From: Axinella damicornis
Taxonomy: Eukaryota; Porifera; Demospongiae; Axinellida; Axinellidae
DNA: 64,000 nucleotides
Direction of reading: 5' to 3'
Assembly (NCBI GenBank): GCA_963931865.1
Contig: OZ007507.1
Coordinates: 15,248,450 to 15,312,449 of the forward strand
The notes under the pieces are model-generated. The model searched no databases. It was not told where the DNA came from and saw only the letters and a program-made list of their open reading frames with translations. Shown here in pieces: positions 34,094 through 45,506 of this stretch (the stretch's first letter is position 1; every line of letters starts with the position of its first letter). The position numbers and the translations under genes are program-made.

Positions 34094-35818
34094 TTAAACT
34101 GAGTTTCCATTGATGGTATCAAACGTCATCTTTCCAATCCTGTCCACAGCACCACTGTCTGGAATATAGACTTTGCTTTGGACAAGAGGAGGACAGTAGA
34201 GGTGAAGGGAGATACCGACCTCATTCTCACTTGGGTTCTCCACCTTGTGGACGACACCATGTGCGTCTGTTGAATAACAATAATATTAAGAGTTAGGAGG
34301 AGTGCATGGTTATGTGAATATGATTAGTGAACTTACCACGGATGTACGTGACCTCATCAGTCTGGTACACTTTACATTGGTGTTCCCTCACGGGGGTGCC
34401 TGCCCCAGTTGGTGTTACAAACTGGGTCTCCTTGAGAGATCCACTGAGGATTTTCATGATACAGTGGGAGTCTTCATGGTTGTGAATAGGGCTGTGGAAG
34501 GGGGTATTATGATAAGAATACTGCATACGTATATTATGCACAATGTTTGCACTTGTGTGGGTTAAATCTCACCTCCCCTGTCCCACTCCCCAACATAGCA
34601 CAATCAGGTTGTACTTTCCATTCTGTATATCTGCCTGGTTGAAATTTCCAGTGTCTGTATCCACCAGGTTGCGGGTGTACCTAATGTGTAGTGTGATATA
34701 ATGCAAAAACTTCAGCTATAAAATATTGAAATTATCGTTGGTGCAAAATTTTGCGAAAATTCATCCGTTGGCTCTACTCAATGCTGAAAGTTTCCAAGAC
34801 AACAAGATCAACATGAACCGGAAGTAAACCAAGGCATTGTCGTTATGCCTATTTGCGTTTTTGCGGGGCAGAAAGGCAAATAGCAGCGACTCATGATCAA
34901 AACTACGCACACTGCAACTTCAGAAAGCAGTGAACCTAAATGTGTCTGGCAAGAGTGAGTATCTCGTTCCTCTTTCGTTAAGGACGGCAAACTGTATCAA
35001 AAATTGTATCCAATGACTTCACCTTCACGGAACTTACGATAATATAAATCCCAAGGGAACTCTATTCGCCAAAAGCCAGACAGAACCAGAAAGTTCAATC
35101 CTTGTAGAAACGATAGACAATCAAACAAGTCGCTGGCCAAGTTGTCTTCTGCTCCGCAAAACGGCAAATGTAAGTCGGGTTGTTTTGACCAGGCAGCGAT
35201 GCGGCTCGTTCGGTCAATTGAAGCTTCATGCGGTCAGTTGAAGCTCTACAAATTCAATTAGCATAGTTAAACTCGCACTTGGTGGTCAACAGAATCCAAA
35301 CTAGTGCTAGCTAGATAATCTCATTCATCGTTCATAGTGCGCACGCCGATAAGCTGCGCAGAGCTTGCGCGTTACAAAAACTTGAGACTGCCTTAACACA
35401 ACCGAGTAGAAGAAAATTTGGTATTTCCACGTTTGCATTCAAGTGTAGTGCTTGCAAAAGTTCACGAGTTCAAAATTTGCAGTTTAAATTTTGTATACAC
35501 TAGGTACCACTTAAAAATGTGAAATTTTGCACCATGCCAAAAAAAAATCCCGCTATACGGTACTTACTTTTGCAGTATATATTGGATCTACACAAAGCTG
35601 TATCCATACACTGATCACATTAACTTGTCTAATATGGCATAATAATTTATTCACCTGTCTGGGTTGGCTGTGACATATTTGTTCCAGTCTTCCCTATTCG
35701 ACTTGTAGGAACTCATCACTCTCTTCACTTCAGCAACTCTCTCTTCAGTCAGTTCTTCATGTTCTGAAAATATTTCACGAAGCCTGCCCAGCAACTGTGG
35801 CCATGTGATTGAGGCCAT
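34094..35818 (-). CDS. CDO1: Cysteine dioxygenase, 4 exons, 199 aa
   Basis: Exons in transcript order: 35655-35818 (ATG at 35818), 34573-34680, 34337-34491, 34094-34266 (TAA). All introns are GT-AG and phases 2, 2, 1 join cleanly to 600 bases. The enzyme oxidises free cysteine to cysteine sulfinate in the cytosol using one ferrous iron, the first step to taurine and sulfate. The cupin core is intact: R-Y-T-R-N-L-V (55-61), the two iron His in P-I-H-N-H (94, 96), Cys101 in D-S-H-C and Tyr166 in L-H-L-Y, which correspond to the Cys93-Tyr157 crosslink pair of mammals, and the third iron His in V-V-H-K-V-E-N (149). Length equals mammalian CDO1 (200). Intron 1 contains repeat DNA ending TACCGTATAGCGGG-like at 35555-35570. 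It is divergent from the cysteinyl-tRNA synthetase gene. Confidence 0.95.
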
Positions 35819-36423
35819 TATAGCTGGACTAGCCTAACTTCAAAAAGTTAAACTTGCAAACTGCAGTTTCCGAGATGACACGAGCACTTAAATGCATGCC
35901 AGCACAGACCCTGAATATCATTTGTATATACGTCATGAGAGTATGATGTAATTGTAGCCTCCACCAATCATATGGCTGCAGAGCTGTTATGTCACACTTA
36001 GCCTACCATAATAATATTATTATTTATTATTGCATAATGTTTGATATTGTGATTTGCATAGTCATGTATATTCTAGCTAATTAGATATGGGATAAAATTC
36101 CATACATGCACCATGCAGTATACTGGAAACTCGCTAAAGAGTACTGGCTGGCTCACATAACACTTCCCCACCTGACAACTGGGTGCTGCTGTGCGGCCAT
36201 CCATCCTTGAGCGTGCATACAGAGAGCGGACGACCGCTACATGAGTCTTCGCCTGCAATTAGCGATGTAATGCGCCAGGTAATCCGGAAATTGTATTATT
36301 AATCAGAGTCGGAGGCTATAAAAAGGCTCCCGAATTCGAGAGTTTCCAGTTGCTTACGGTGTGCAGCCGCAGTTGGAGATATACCGCTGTTGCAGACCCC
36401 GAAGTCTGCTGTTTCAAACGGTG
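35819..36423. promoter_or_regulatory. Shared upstream region of CDO1 and CARS1, with a TATA box
   Basis: The two start codons face away from each other 605 bases apart. TATAAAAAGG at 36317-36326 lies about 107 bases before the CARS1 ATG and is the best TATA candidate. For the CDO1 side only weaker AT words (TATATAC near 35922, read on minus) are seen. A bidirectional promoter is possible; the sequence alone cannot show it. Confidence 0.5.
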
Positions 36424-39400
36424 ATGGCAACAAAGCAACATCGTAAGTGAACTAGTGTTCATCGGATGTTGTAAATGTAACTAAATGTAGCTTTTGTAAA
36501 ATTGCTTGCCGGTGGCGCTGACCACTACGTACCGTTAGACTACTCATCAATCAGTTGTACCTGCACGAAACTGTTCTAGCAAGTATTAAGTTTGGATGTG
36601 CGCGTAGTGACTTTGAAGCGCGCCTTAGTGAAGCAGTAATAGCTTCTTTTTTTTAAACCTCATAGTAGCTAGGTAACCGCTGAGTGCCGTGATATATCCT
36701 TTGTCCCAATACAGCGAGTGGCAAACAGCCTGTTTGGCATAAGCCAGAGGGAGCAGCGGTACCAAGACTGAGAGTGTACAACAGCCTCACCAGGAACAAG
36801 GTCAAGAAGAAGTTGTCGTGAAGCTCTCGCTCCCAGGCTATTGTCCGCTCTAACATAGATAATATAGCTATATTATCTATGGCTCAAGGGTGAACGTTTC
36901 CGCGAATCTGATAGGTCGATTTAATTTGTATCACGCTCGTCCAACATAGATGACGTCACAAAGGGTGGCCAATAGTGCGCATGCGTAATTTATCCGTAAT
37001 CAATACAAGTTGGAGGTTGCGTGTAAAACGCGGAACGTGGAATGGAACATGGAATGGAACGTGGAACGGATGTAAAATGTCCTATTAAGCGTGTTAATTA
37101 AGGCATAGATCATTATTAAGATGGGCGTTAATTGGGGCTGGTGCGAGCAAGCCTGCGCATGCAGTGGTCGGCGCGGCATAGACAGTGAAAGAGTCGAGTC
37201 AAGGGAGACGGTGGCTGATAACAATCGTCGCGCGAGTGACAACCTGGCTACGCAAGACTACCCATCACTACAAGTTGTTATGCCCTGGGCCTGGATGGAG
37301 AATTTCGTGTAGTTAACATGACTCTATTATTTTTCTAGGTCGGCTACTGATGTCATGAGTTGACCGATCCGCGAAGTGAAGCAGGGCTATTGTCTTCTGA
37401 CAAATATAATTAAAGCGCGAGCAGCATCACTAGTGTAAGCTGTATGAACATGTACCGTGCTAGTGCTACGGCTGTGCTGCATGCTATGCTGGCCCGCTCA
37501 CGCTTATTCGTCACTCGGCGAAGACCGTAATTATAGCCCTGCTTCACTCGGATGGCGTAGTCATGTCAGCTAACGTCTTGTGTTCTACTGTGAACTTCTC
37601 ACATCCAGGGCATACAACCTGCCGGTAGTCTCGCGTGGCCAGGCGCCTTGGCTGAGCTCTCTCTCGCCATAATATGATCACCATGACTCGACTGCGCGAG
37701 ACTTCGATCGCGCCAGCTCCAATTAACGCCCACCTTAATTAACACGCTTTTTGGACTTGTTACGACATTTTACATCCGTTCCACGTTCCATTCCATGTTC
37801 CGTTCCATTCCATTCTACGTTCCGCGTGTTTTGACTTGTTGCACGGGGCCACGGGTAGCCTGGTGTATTTTGCAGGGCGGCATGAACCACGAAATTTGGG
37901 CACGAAACGAAGATTATGCATGCCTAGAGCATGCTCTTCTTGGATGATCCGGTAAGTTTTTGTGCAGATAGCTAAAAATATACACAGATCACCGAATATC
38001 TCTTCATCATGACCTAGCTAATACTGCGTAGTAGTGGCAGAGAATTTTTGAGGGTTGGGCTCCCATCTGCCTCTCAGTAATTTGACGCAAACGTTCTTGA
38101 GCAGTGAGTCTAATTGCCTAGGTCCAAATACCCAGGGGCATTTTACTTTCCTGTTCCTGGAGTTCCATTTGGTGTTGTAATGTTGGAATGCAACTTATTT
38201 CAGATAGTATCTGTTATAGTTCCTGAGATATAAAGCAGCAAAGTTAAAAGAAAAAAATTTAATCGAATAGTACATCGTAACCTTAAGGTGGTAACCATAA
38301 TTGATGCAGGAAGAACCTTTACTACCAGATTAATTTTACTTGGACTGTGCCAACAGTAGGTTAAGGTGGTATATACCTCTATGAAGACGCATTATGCACT
38401 ACTGGTTATATCTAGCCTCGTTCCCAGTCGGTGGGGGAAGCCTGGGAACGAGGCTATGGTAAGTCCTTATTAATTCGTGCATGCGTATATTAATTGCCAA
38501 CATTTGTGACGTCACTCTGTTAAGTCGACTTGTGTTATGACTCTGCCCCTCGCGGAGATCGTACAGCGGACAATGACGCCTGGGAACGAGAAATGGCATA
38601 TCGAAGTTGCGTCGCAATTAATATCCAGTTGCACGAAAAAATTCTTGTCTATGTATACAGGATGAGTTCATCCCACTCCAAGGTCGCCGTGTGTCGTGGT
38701 ACAGCTGTGGTCCAACAGTGTACGATGCATCTCACATGGGGCATGCTAGGTATAGCTTTTAGCTCTACAGCTATAGCTGGTGGGATTTGTAGCAATCAGT
38801 CAGCTATGGCTTATATTTGGCTATGATTATGCACCCACAGATCCTATATCACCTTTGACATTCTGCGTCGAGTCATGACAGATTATTTTGGATATGAAAT
38901 ACTTTATGTCATGAACATTACTGACATTGATGACAAGGTACATAACTAGCTATCATGTTAGACTCCATAGCTATTCCTTTAAACGGCACCTCCCCCAAAC
39001 CTGCGTGCATACGCACATACACAGATAATCAAGAGAGCTCGCAGAAACCACCTACTCTCTGAGTATGTCAGCAAAAACCATCAATTGTCTGATGTCATGG
39101 AGCACGTCACCCAAGCACTGAAGGTTTAACTCTCCTCCCCTTTGATTTGATGTTTCCATGGCAATAATATTATATCACTGTCAGAGTACTCCTCACATAG
39201 CCATTCAGGGAGAAAACGGAGAAAGAACAAGACGACGACAAGAAGGCTATGCTGCAGAACACACTGGTGAGTCTATGACAACCTCTAGGACAGCTCACAC
39301 TTGATGAATGATCCAAACTATTAATATATGTTGTTCCCAGGTTTTGTAGGAAGAGAAATCGCCTGGAGATCAAACTGTTTACTTCTATAGTTTGGATCAT

Positions 39401-42400
39401 TCATCCTGACAGTGATACATTGCCCAGATGACGACTGGAGCATTCAGTCGAAATGTCAGCAAACCTTATTTTCCGAACTCAAGTTGGTAGCTATACAGAG
39501 AACTTTGCCGTGTTTACTTCCGCTGGCCGAAAGTTTGCAGCACCAATCAAATTTCAGAACATCACATGAAAGTTCCCAGGCTTGCAGTTTCTCTAGTAAT
39601 ATTATGTTTGGCCACCCCAAGACTACTACCTTAGTTACTGACCCCAATGCATGGTCGTGATCATGTGGTTGTACAGTCTACCACACCATGCAGGCTAGGT
39701 CAGTTATGGCTAGAGGTATTAACTTCCTTCCATAGTCCAAGGTGGAGGAGGCTCTACAACAAGCCAGGGAAGGTAGCTTGGATGCTCAAACTCTGAGGGT
39801 ATGTCAGTACGTACACCCAGCAAACATTCAGATGATGAACATTTACTGTACTTGTTATGCTTTGCCATACTGGACTGTGTTGGCTCATGACAGAGTAACC
39901 TGGTGGAAATGGCTGGTGACCCACTTGCTGCTTGGCTAGATGCCAAGGTTTGTAGTTTTCCATATTACAATGTTGTGTCTATAGCTACTACCAAGAGCCT
40001 TTCCATTTTTGTCTGCACAACAGGAACAGAGCATAGCTACTTTGTAAATCTCAGTGTGAATGACACTAGCTAGCGTAATATAGTTGTATCTCATTCTTCA
40101 TGTATAGTATGGTGCAGATGTTCGAGATCACAGTATATTTGCTGCTCTGACAACACACTGGGAGGAGGAGTTCCACAAAGACATGCAAGCTCTCAATGTA
40201 TGCATCATGCATGGTTAATAATGTGTACACATCACCCCCCCAATATAGGTCGTACCTCCAAATGTGGTTACACAAAATCAACTATCATTCTGTCATACTT
40301 TTGCTTGCACATCAGCATTTGCAATACAGCACTACTGCTAGCTAGGGAAAAGTCTATACAACTTACTACACCACCTTACACATCTCACACACACACACAC
40401 ACACACCCCTCCCTTCCCCCCTCCCCTTCCCTACCCCTCCCCATACAGGTCTTACCTCCTAATGTGCTTACACGAGTGAGTGAGTACATTCCTGAGGTTG
40501 TTGACTTTGTGCAGGAGGTTATCAACAAAGGATATGCGTAAGTGAACCACCAACTTGTTCAGACTTGATGATTTGAAGGTTTGTGAATTGTTTTGTGCAG
40601 CTATGAGTCAAATGGGTCAGTGTACTTCAATGTGGTCAAGTATGCAGCCTCTCCAGACCACAGCTATGCCAAACTGGTTCCAGAGGCAGTGGGAGACTTG
40701 CAGGCCCTCGCTGAAGGAGAGGGTAAGGACTTGCCTATTATCCTAACCTTTTAGCAAAAGTGTCTGTCTCCATCAGGGGAACTGAGCGTGTCAGCTGAAA
40801 GGCTGAGGGAGAAGCAATCTGAGAAGGACTTTGCCCTTTGGAAGGCGAGCAAGCCTGGGGAGCCAGCCTGGCCCAGCCCCTGGGGTCCTGGAAGACCTGG
40901 CTGGCACATTGAATGCAGTGTCATGGCTTGGTAAGAAGGATAACCTTAGCAACATGGACTGTAGTGAGTAACTAACAATCCTGCAGCTGTAGCTACGTAC
41001 TGGTAATAGCAAGTGAGTTCTTAAGCTAATTACTCTCTGATAATCACAGTGACATTCTTGGTGAGACAGCAGACATTCATACTGGAGGAGTGGACCTCAA
41101 GTTTCCCCACCATGACAATGAGATAGCACAGGTTGAAGTAAGTCGCCCATGTTATGTAGCAGTATAGCTACATACATAGTTGAAGGATTGGTGAGTGTCT
41201 AATCTGGGCTACTGGCATGCAATGCATGAAACTTCTGGACCTCTCAAGGGTTCCCCTGTAAGAAATGAGCGCAAACAGTTGTAAAGACGTTCTTCAATCT
41301 TTCATGCAGGCTTGCTTTGGCCATGACCAGTGGATCTCCTACTTTCTCCATTCGGGTCATCTCATCATTGAGGGGTGCAAGATGTCCAAGTCCCTCAAAA
41401 ACTTCATCACAATCAAGGAGGCATTGCATCGATACTCACCCAGACAGCTGAGGCTTGCCTTCTTGCAACATGCATGGAACGTCACCCTTGACTACAGCGA
41501 GCAGACCATGACAGAGGCTCTTCACATTGAAAAGATATTCAATGTAAGTTTCGTGCTTTGGGTCAGTACCAGATGTTGCAAATTTTCCTCTTCTTGTAGG
41601 AGTTCTTCCTGACTGTGAAAGATCTGCTGAGGAAGCAGCCATCAGGAGTCAAGAGCTGGAAGAAGTTTCAACCCCGAGAGAAACAACTCAACAGCAAGTA
41701 TGCCAAAAATAGTGCTATTCTGTATCATTGTGGGGTTGAATTATTTTCCATCTCTCCACTCAGGTATCTTGACATCAAAACAGCAGTGCATGAAGCTTTC
41801 TGCAGTAAGCACAAACAGTAGACAATAGTACCAAAGAGTACATAATTCCTGGTAACAACACTACATACATTCAATCTACCACCAATCACCCTACAGATTC
41901 AATTGACACACCAGCAGTACTTCAGCTGATGAGGGAACTGGTGTCTGCCTGCAATGTCTACCTGACTGAGTCTGGCCAGGAAGCTAATGCAAGGCTGCTC
42001 CAGACCATAGCACAGTACCTCACACACCTGTTCCATGTATTTGGGGTAGTTCCAACTGACCAGGATATCGGGTTTCCACTGCAGCAGGAAGGAGCTGCTA
42101 AGCATGTGAGGGTTTATAGAGGCTTTCTCTGCTGGAGAAATTGTTGGAGTCATGACTACTTCCACAGGAATCAACTGTGATGCCGTATGTGACAGCACTG
42201 GCAGACTTCAGGGAACAAGTCAGAAAGATTGCACTGGAAGAGAACAGTAAGTTACATGAACTAGATTATTCTGCTAACAAAGAGCATTTCAAACTTAGAC
42301 ACAGTATCAGCACAGAAGTTACATTGTAACCTATACACTTTTCTCCAGACAAATTTAATTTGGTGGTGTGCTCACCAATCCGCCAAACTGCCATATTAAA

Positions 42401-43022
42401 TTCCCCGCTAAATTTTCCAGCTATACGGTACGTTGTAACATGTACACTTATCTCCAGACAAGTCCCTCCTGGGTATGTGCGATGCTCTGAGGAATGAGAC
42501 CTTGGTGGAGTTGGGAGTGAGGCTGGAGGACAAGGAGGGAACGTCTGTTGTCAAACTCATAGGCAAGGAGGCCATACTCAAGGAGAAAGAGAGAGAGAAA
42601 CAAGTATGTAACTACACCACTGGCATTGGTTACTTTATTTACCAATTTATCATCTGTGCATAGCTGCAAGAAGAGAAACAGCAACAGAGAGAAAATCAGA
42701 AGAAAAAGCTGGAAGAAGTTAGGGTGAGTTTTAGTTGAGCAGCAGCGTTTGGTAAAGTTGTGTGGTTTCAGAGCAAGGGATTACTTTACCAACCTTACAT
42801 TCTTCACAGCGCCAGCATGAGACACAAGCTACCATACCTCCTGAAAAGATATTTCACTCCCAATCAGACAAGTACAGTGCTTTTGATGAGCAGGGGCTAC
42901 CCACACATGATGCCGAGGGCCAACCGATCAGCGACACACAGTTAAAGAAGCTCAGGAAGCTCTGGCAGGCCCAGGAAAAGAAATACAAGGATTACCTTGC
43001 AAAGTCCAAGGCAGATGACTGA
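36424..43022 (+). CDS. CARS1: Cytoplasmic cysteinyl-tRNA synthetase, 21 exons, 731 aa
   Basis: Exons: 36424-36442, 36715-36800, 38661-38749, 38841-38937, 39025-39123, 39201-39266, 39736-39798, 39894-39947, 40108-40197, 40449-40537, 40601-40722, 40777-40930, 41050-41137, 41310-41543, 41600-41697, 41764-41804, 41897-42105, 42168-42246, 42458-42603, 42664-42723, 42810-43022. They sum to 2,196 bases with consistent phases. The enzyme attaches cysteine to tRNA-Cys using ATP. Class I signatures are intact: H-M-G-H at 60-63 and K-M-S-K-S at 396-400. Zinc ligands match Cys51 (Y-S-C-G-P-T), Cys338 (H-I-E-C-S), His363 and Glu367 (F-P-H-H-D-N-E). The insertion typical of the eukaryotic cytosolic form and a charged Lys/Glu C-terminal tail are present. 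Human CARS1 is 748 residues. Exon 1 encodes only six codons plus one base, so it rests on its ATG and splice signals. The exon 2 donor (GTCAAG) is weak. Confidence 0.95.
37005..37845. mobile_element. ~840-bp foldback element in CARS1 intron 2
   Basis: The left arm (CGCGGAACGTGGAATGGAAC, GGAACGGATGTAAAATGTC, AAGCGTGTTAATTAAGG, GGGCGTTAATTGG) returns inverted at 37710-37845. Arms are about 120-130 bases. The interior has a short frame of no known family. Arm ends contain GGAAC/GTTCC mini-repeats. Confidence 0.75.
38280..38375. repeat. TTAAGGTGG-end repeat in CARS1 intron 2
   Basis: CTTAAGGTGGTAACC at 38283 and GTTAAGGTGGTATATACC at 38361 share the TTAAGGTGG end word of the palindrome at 30846. 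They may be ends of related TTAA-targeted elements. Confidence 0.4.
38413..38456. mobile_element. 44-bp minimal TAGCCTC hairpin in CARS1 intron 2
   Basis: TAGCCTCGTTCCCAG and CCTGGGAACGAGGCTA are separated by about 13 bases. It is the shortest complete member of the family in the window. Flanking 9-mers agree at only 5 positions. Confidence 0.7.
39285..39500. repeat. Dispersed repeat in CARS1 intron 6 (GACTGGAGCATTCAGTC)
   Basis: TTTGGATCATTCATC and its inverse flank 39305-39410. GACGACTGGAGCATTCAGTCG and TTTTCCGAACTCAAGTTGGTA at 39427-39490 recur at 45480 and 47636-47695. Such near-palindromic words followed by AAATGTC are often found at the ends of retroelements, Penelope-like ones included. 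No reverse transcriptase is visible here. Confidence 0.5.
40246..40281 (+). pseudogene. Decayed duplicate of the start of CARS1 exon 10
   Basis: ATAG followed by GTCGTACCTCCAAATGTGG and TTACAC closely copies the exon 10 start at 40445-40480 (ACAG, GTCTTACCTCCTAATGTGC, TTACAC), including the acceptor. After about 32 bases the likeness ends. It sits 200 bases upstream in intron 9 and has no donor, so it is an exon-fragment duplication and is probably not used. Confidence 0.6.
40388..40447. repeat. (CA)n followed by CT-rich tract before exon 10
   Basis: About 12 CA units run into CCCCTCCC-type pyrimidines directly before the exon 10 acceptor, giving it an unusually long polypyrimidine tract. 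Confidence 0.8.
42323..42462. repeat. Element in CARS1 intron 18 with duplicated splice acceptor
   Basis: About 31 bases that include the acceptor and first exon 19 bases (TACACTT.TCTCCAGACAA) occur twice, at 42323-42353 and 42432-42462. Between them is AT-rich DNA ending CAGCTATACGGTA, related to the TACCGTATAGCGGG ends at 17785 and 18790. Use of the upstream acceptor would shift the frame and give an early stop. Confidence 0.6.
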
Positions 43023-43189
43023 ACTGGAGATAATGTAGAGGACTCCAATTAGATAGCTATAGTGCTGGACGTTTCTGTACATAGGATGCTTAGTACTCTA
43101 GTCACCATTGCTGCATAACAAAAATATTTGGCTGACTGCACAACGCAGTAATGTATGTAGGATACACTAGTGCTTGAATTACTTTGCCC

Positions 43190-43217
43190 TCCCCCCCCCC
43201 CCCCCCCCCCCCCCCCT
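43190..43217. repeat. Poly-C tract
   Basis: About 27 C in a row after TTGCCCTC, 170 bases downstream of the CARS1 stop codon. Confidence 0.85.
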
Positions 43218-43611
43218 GTGAATAGTATTACTATATAGTGTTATGTTGCATGGCCAAATTCACTGTAAAGTGTTCATAGGTTATTTAGCCATATGTCAAC
43301 TACAGGTAGCAGTGTAGTTACATAAAGAGTGGGCTTGCAATTGCCTTCAGTGCACTACATGCAGGGAGCACTCCATTACAGTGCCTAGAATGATAACATT
43401 TCCCCACAAGAATTATTCCCCTAGGCCTGACATGTTTGAGTGCATATATATGAGTCACATTAATGGGCATGTCCCCACAGAATGCCACATGTATCACAGC
43501 AGGGAACTGATATGGTGTAAGCATTTCAGTTTGCACTTAATTCTAGTTGGTCAATAACTGATAAAGGTCCCTGCACCTATATACAAGAAAACAACATTAA
43601 ATTTGGTACAG

Positions 43612-45506
43612 AAACTAGACATGATATTATGTGATTGGGGATGTTCATGCTGGGAACAGATGAATGAGGGGGGTATTCATGTCCCGAATAGTACTCTGTC
43701 TTGTTTAGAAGATTTGGGAGGAGCAGGATACTGTGATCTTGCTAAGTTCAAATAGGAGGCGAGAGATTGATCTCCGCACGTTAGGTTGGGGAGGATGGCG
43801 TGAAGAGTGGTGATTGCTTCCTTGTTGAAGTGACCAAGGGAGCCAACTTCCAGGGTGTCCAGGTTGGCTAAGAAACCCAGATCATTTGCTAGGGTGATGA
43901 AACGGTAATAACTACGGAGCCACCGCTATCATTACTTCTTGCATGTGTTAAAGGTGGCAAAACTAGAAAGTAAACTTGGTCAAGTGCTACACATTTAGCT
44001 AGATGTTTATACTGTTTTATACTGTTGACATAATTACATGTGCACTAGCAGGAAGCAATTATATTATGTATACACCAAAACTGAAAGTGAATGTATTAGC
44101 CCACCAGTCTTCAGCTGACATGCTGGCAGTGATATGCCTCTATCTGCATTGATGGTCACATGTTAGCATCCATGTACCCAGGATATAGTGCACATCCTTC
44201 ACTCCAATGACAGCTATGAAATTGTTTGTCCTTAGTTTAATCAGGTTATCATGTACAGCTGATTGTTGTGGAACTTGGCCTGAATGCAACATTGATACTG
44301 TGAGTCACATGTCAACTGACCATGCACAAGTAAGCATTCAGCAGTGTTATTCACCTCATTCCCATTGTAGCTCACAGACAAGGTCATGCAGAGTGCTAAG
44401 GAGAGTGCTGAACTCACATGCTGATGTCAGGCACTACATACGAGTAGTTCCTTCAGACAAACATTTACAGTTTCATGGTTGTGTGTGTCTGCTTAGAAAG
44501 AAATATCTGGGATCTCAGTTGGGATTCGAACCCAAGGCCTGATTGCTATCCAGTGTGTGTGTACGTGTGTGTGTGCGTGTGTGTGTGGGGAGGGGGTTAT
44601 CTCCCTTGGGTGTTGTTGAATGTGATTTGGGGGCCAATGGGGGCACAGTGAAAACAAAGACATTGCAAAACAATCACAACTGTTACAATGGGGGATTACT
44701 TTCATTAAAAAATAACCACAGTTTACTTAGAGAACAGCTTAAGTGACTTAGTTGGCTGTATCATCACATGGCGAAGGTCTCTGTTAGGCCTTGACGGATT
44801 TTGCTGGCATAATTTTGGGAAAAATAGGTGCTTCCAAGCATAGTGAATTATGCTGGGAAAAATAGGTACACTTTCTGACTCTGATGAGAAAAATAGGTAC
44901 AAATGGGTTTTGTATTGTTGTATTTTGAAAAAACAACACTGTCAGGTACAGGTTTAGAAGTACATGTAGCAATGTAAAGACTACTACTATATAGGATAGC
45001 TACGTATTAGCTAGCTATGGAACTACTCAGAAGTATATCGACTAGTACAACAAGAGGCCTGATAGTTTGTTGTAGTTGATGCGCTGTAACAGTGACATTG
45101 TCACTCAGAATCAGGTTTCAAGTGTTTACAAGCGTGTATTGAATGTATATGGTGTGAAATTTTGAGAATCAATGCCAGCATAATTGAGAAAAATAGGTCA
45201 ATGAAAAAGAAAAATAGGGTAATTAAAGGAGAAAAAAAGAAAAGAAAAATAGGTTAAAGTTTGAGCAAAATCCGCCAAGGCCTAGTCTCTGTATACCAAC
45301 TTGAGTTTGCCAACTTGAGGATTTCCGACATTTCAACTGAATGCTCCAGTCGTCGAAGGCTGGGGGGCGGGGTCGACCAATGCTGACCTTCGCACCCTAG
45401 TCGACACATGTATCCTTGAAGTAGAATGGTATATAAATAGAGCGTTCCCACACTAATTTCATATTGTCCTGATGATGATTGGAGCATTCAATTGAAATGT
45501 CGGTAA
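43612..45506. repeat. Tandem segmental unit 1 (~1.9 kb)
   Basis: Starts AAACTAGACATGATATTATG and is followed by a second unit with the same start at 45507 and a third after the gap. Unit 1 carries the hAT-like insertion 44785-45284 that unit 3 lacks. On the minus strand, near 43680-43870, frames read like L-E-V-G-S-L-G-H-F, recalling C-terminal ends of some retrotransposon polyproteins; this is a loose likeness. A minus-strand pol III B-box (GGATTCGAACCC at 44523) marks a SINE head. Confidence 0.75.
44785..45284. mobile_element. 500-bp hAT-like MITE, exact 8-bp duplication, empty site known
   Basis: Ends TAGGCCTTGACGGATTTTGC and GCAAAATCCGCCAAGGCCTA are inverse with one mismatch. Both flanks read GTCTCTGT (44777-44784 and 45285-45292). 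Unit 3 shows one uninterrupted GTCTCTGT at 47450-47457, the empty site. AAAATAGGTAC words repeat inside, as in the hAT element at 31814. Confidence 0.9.

Noticed and set aside
39412..39660. Open frame within CARS1 intron 6
   Set aside because: It overlaps a dispersed repeat found again at 45480 and 47640 and does not join CARS1 in phase.
42168..42198. Continuation of the upstream frame past 42105 into CARS1 intron 17 as coding
   Set aside because: A GT donor at 42106 and phase to 42168 match the conserved protein; the read-through sequence does not.
44520..44535. Possible tRNA gene on minus (GGGTTCGAATCC T-arm), also at 47152 and 21431
   Set aside because: No matching acceptor, D and anticodon arms could be formed; the repeated context indicates SINE heads.
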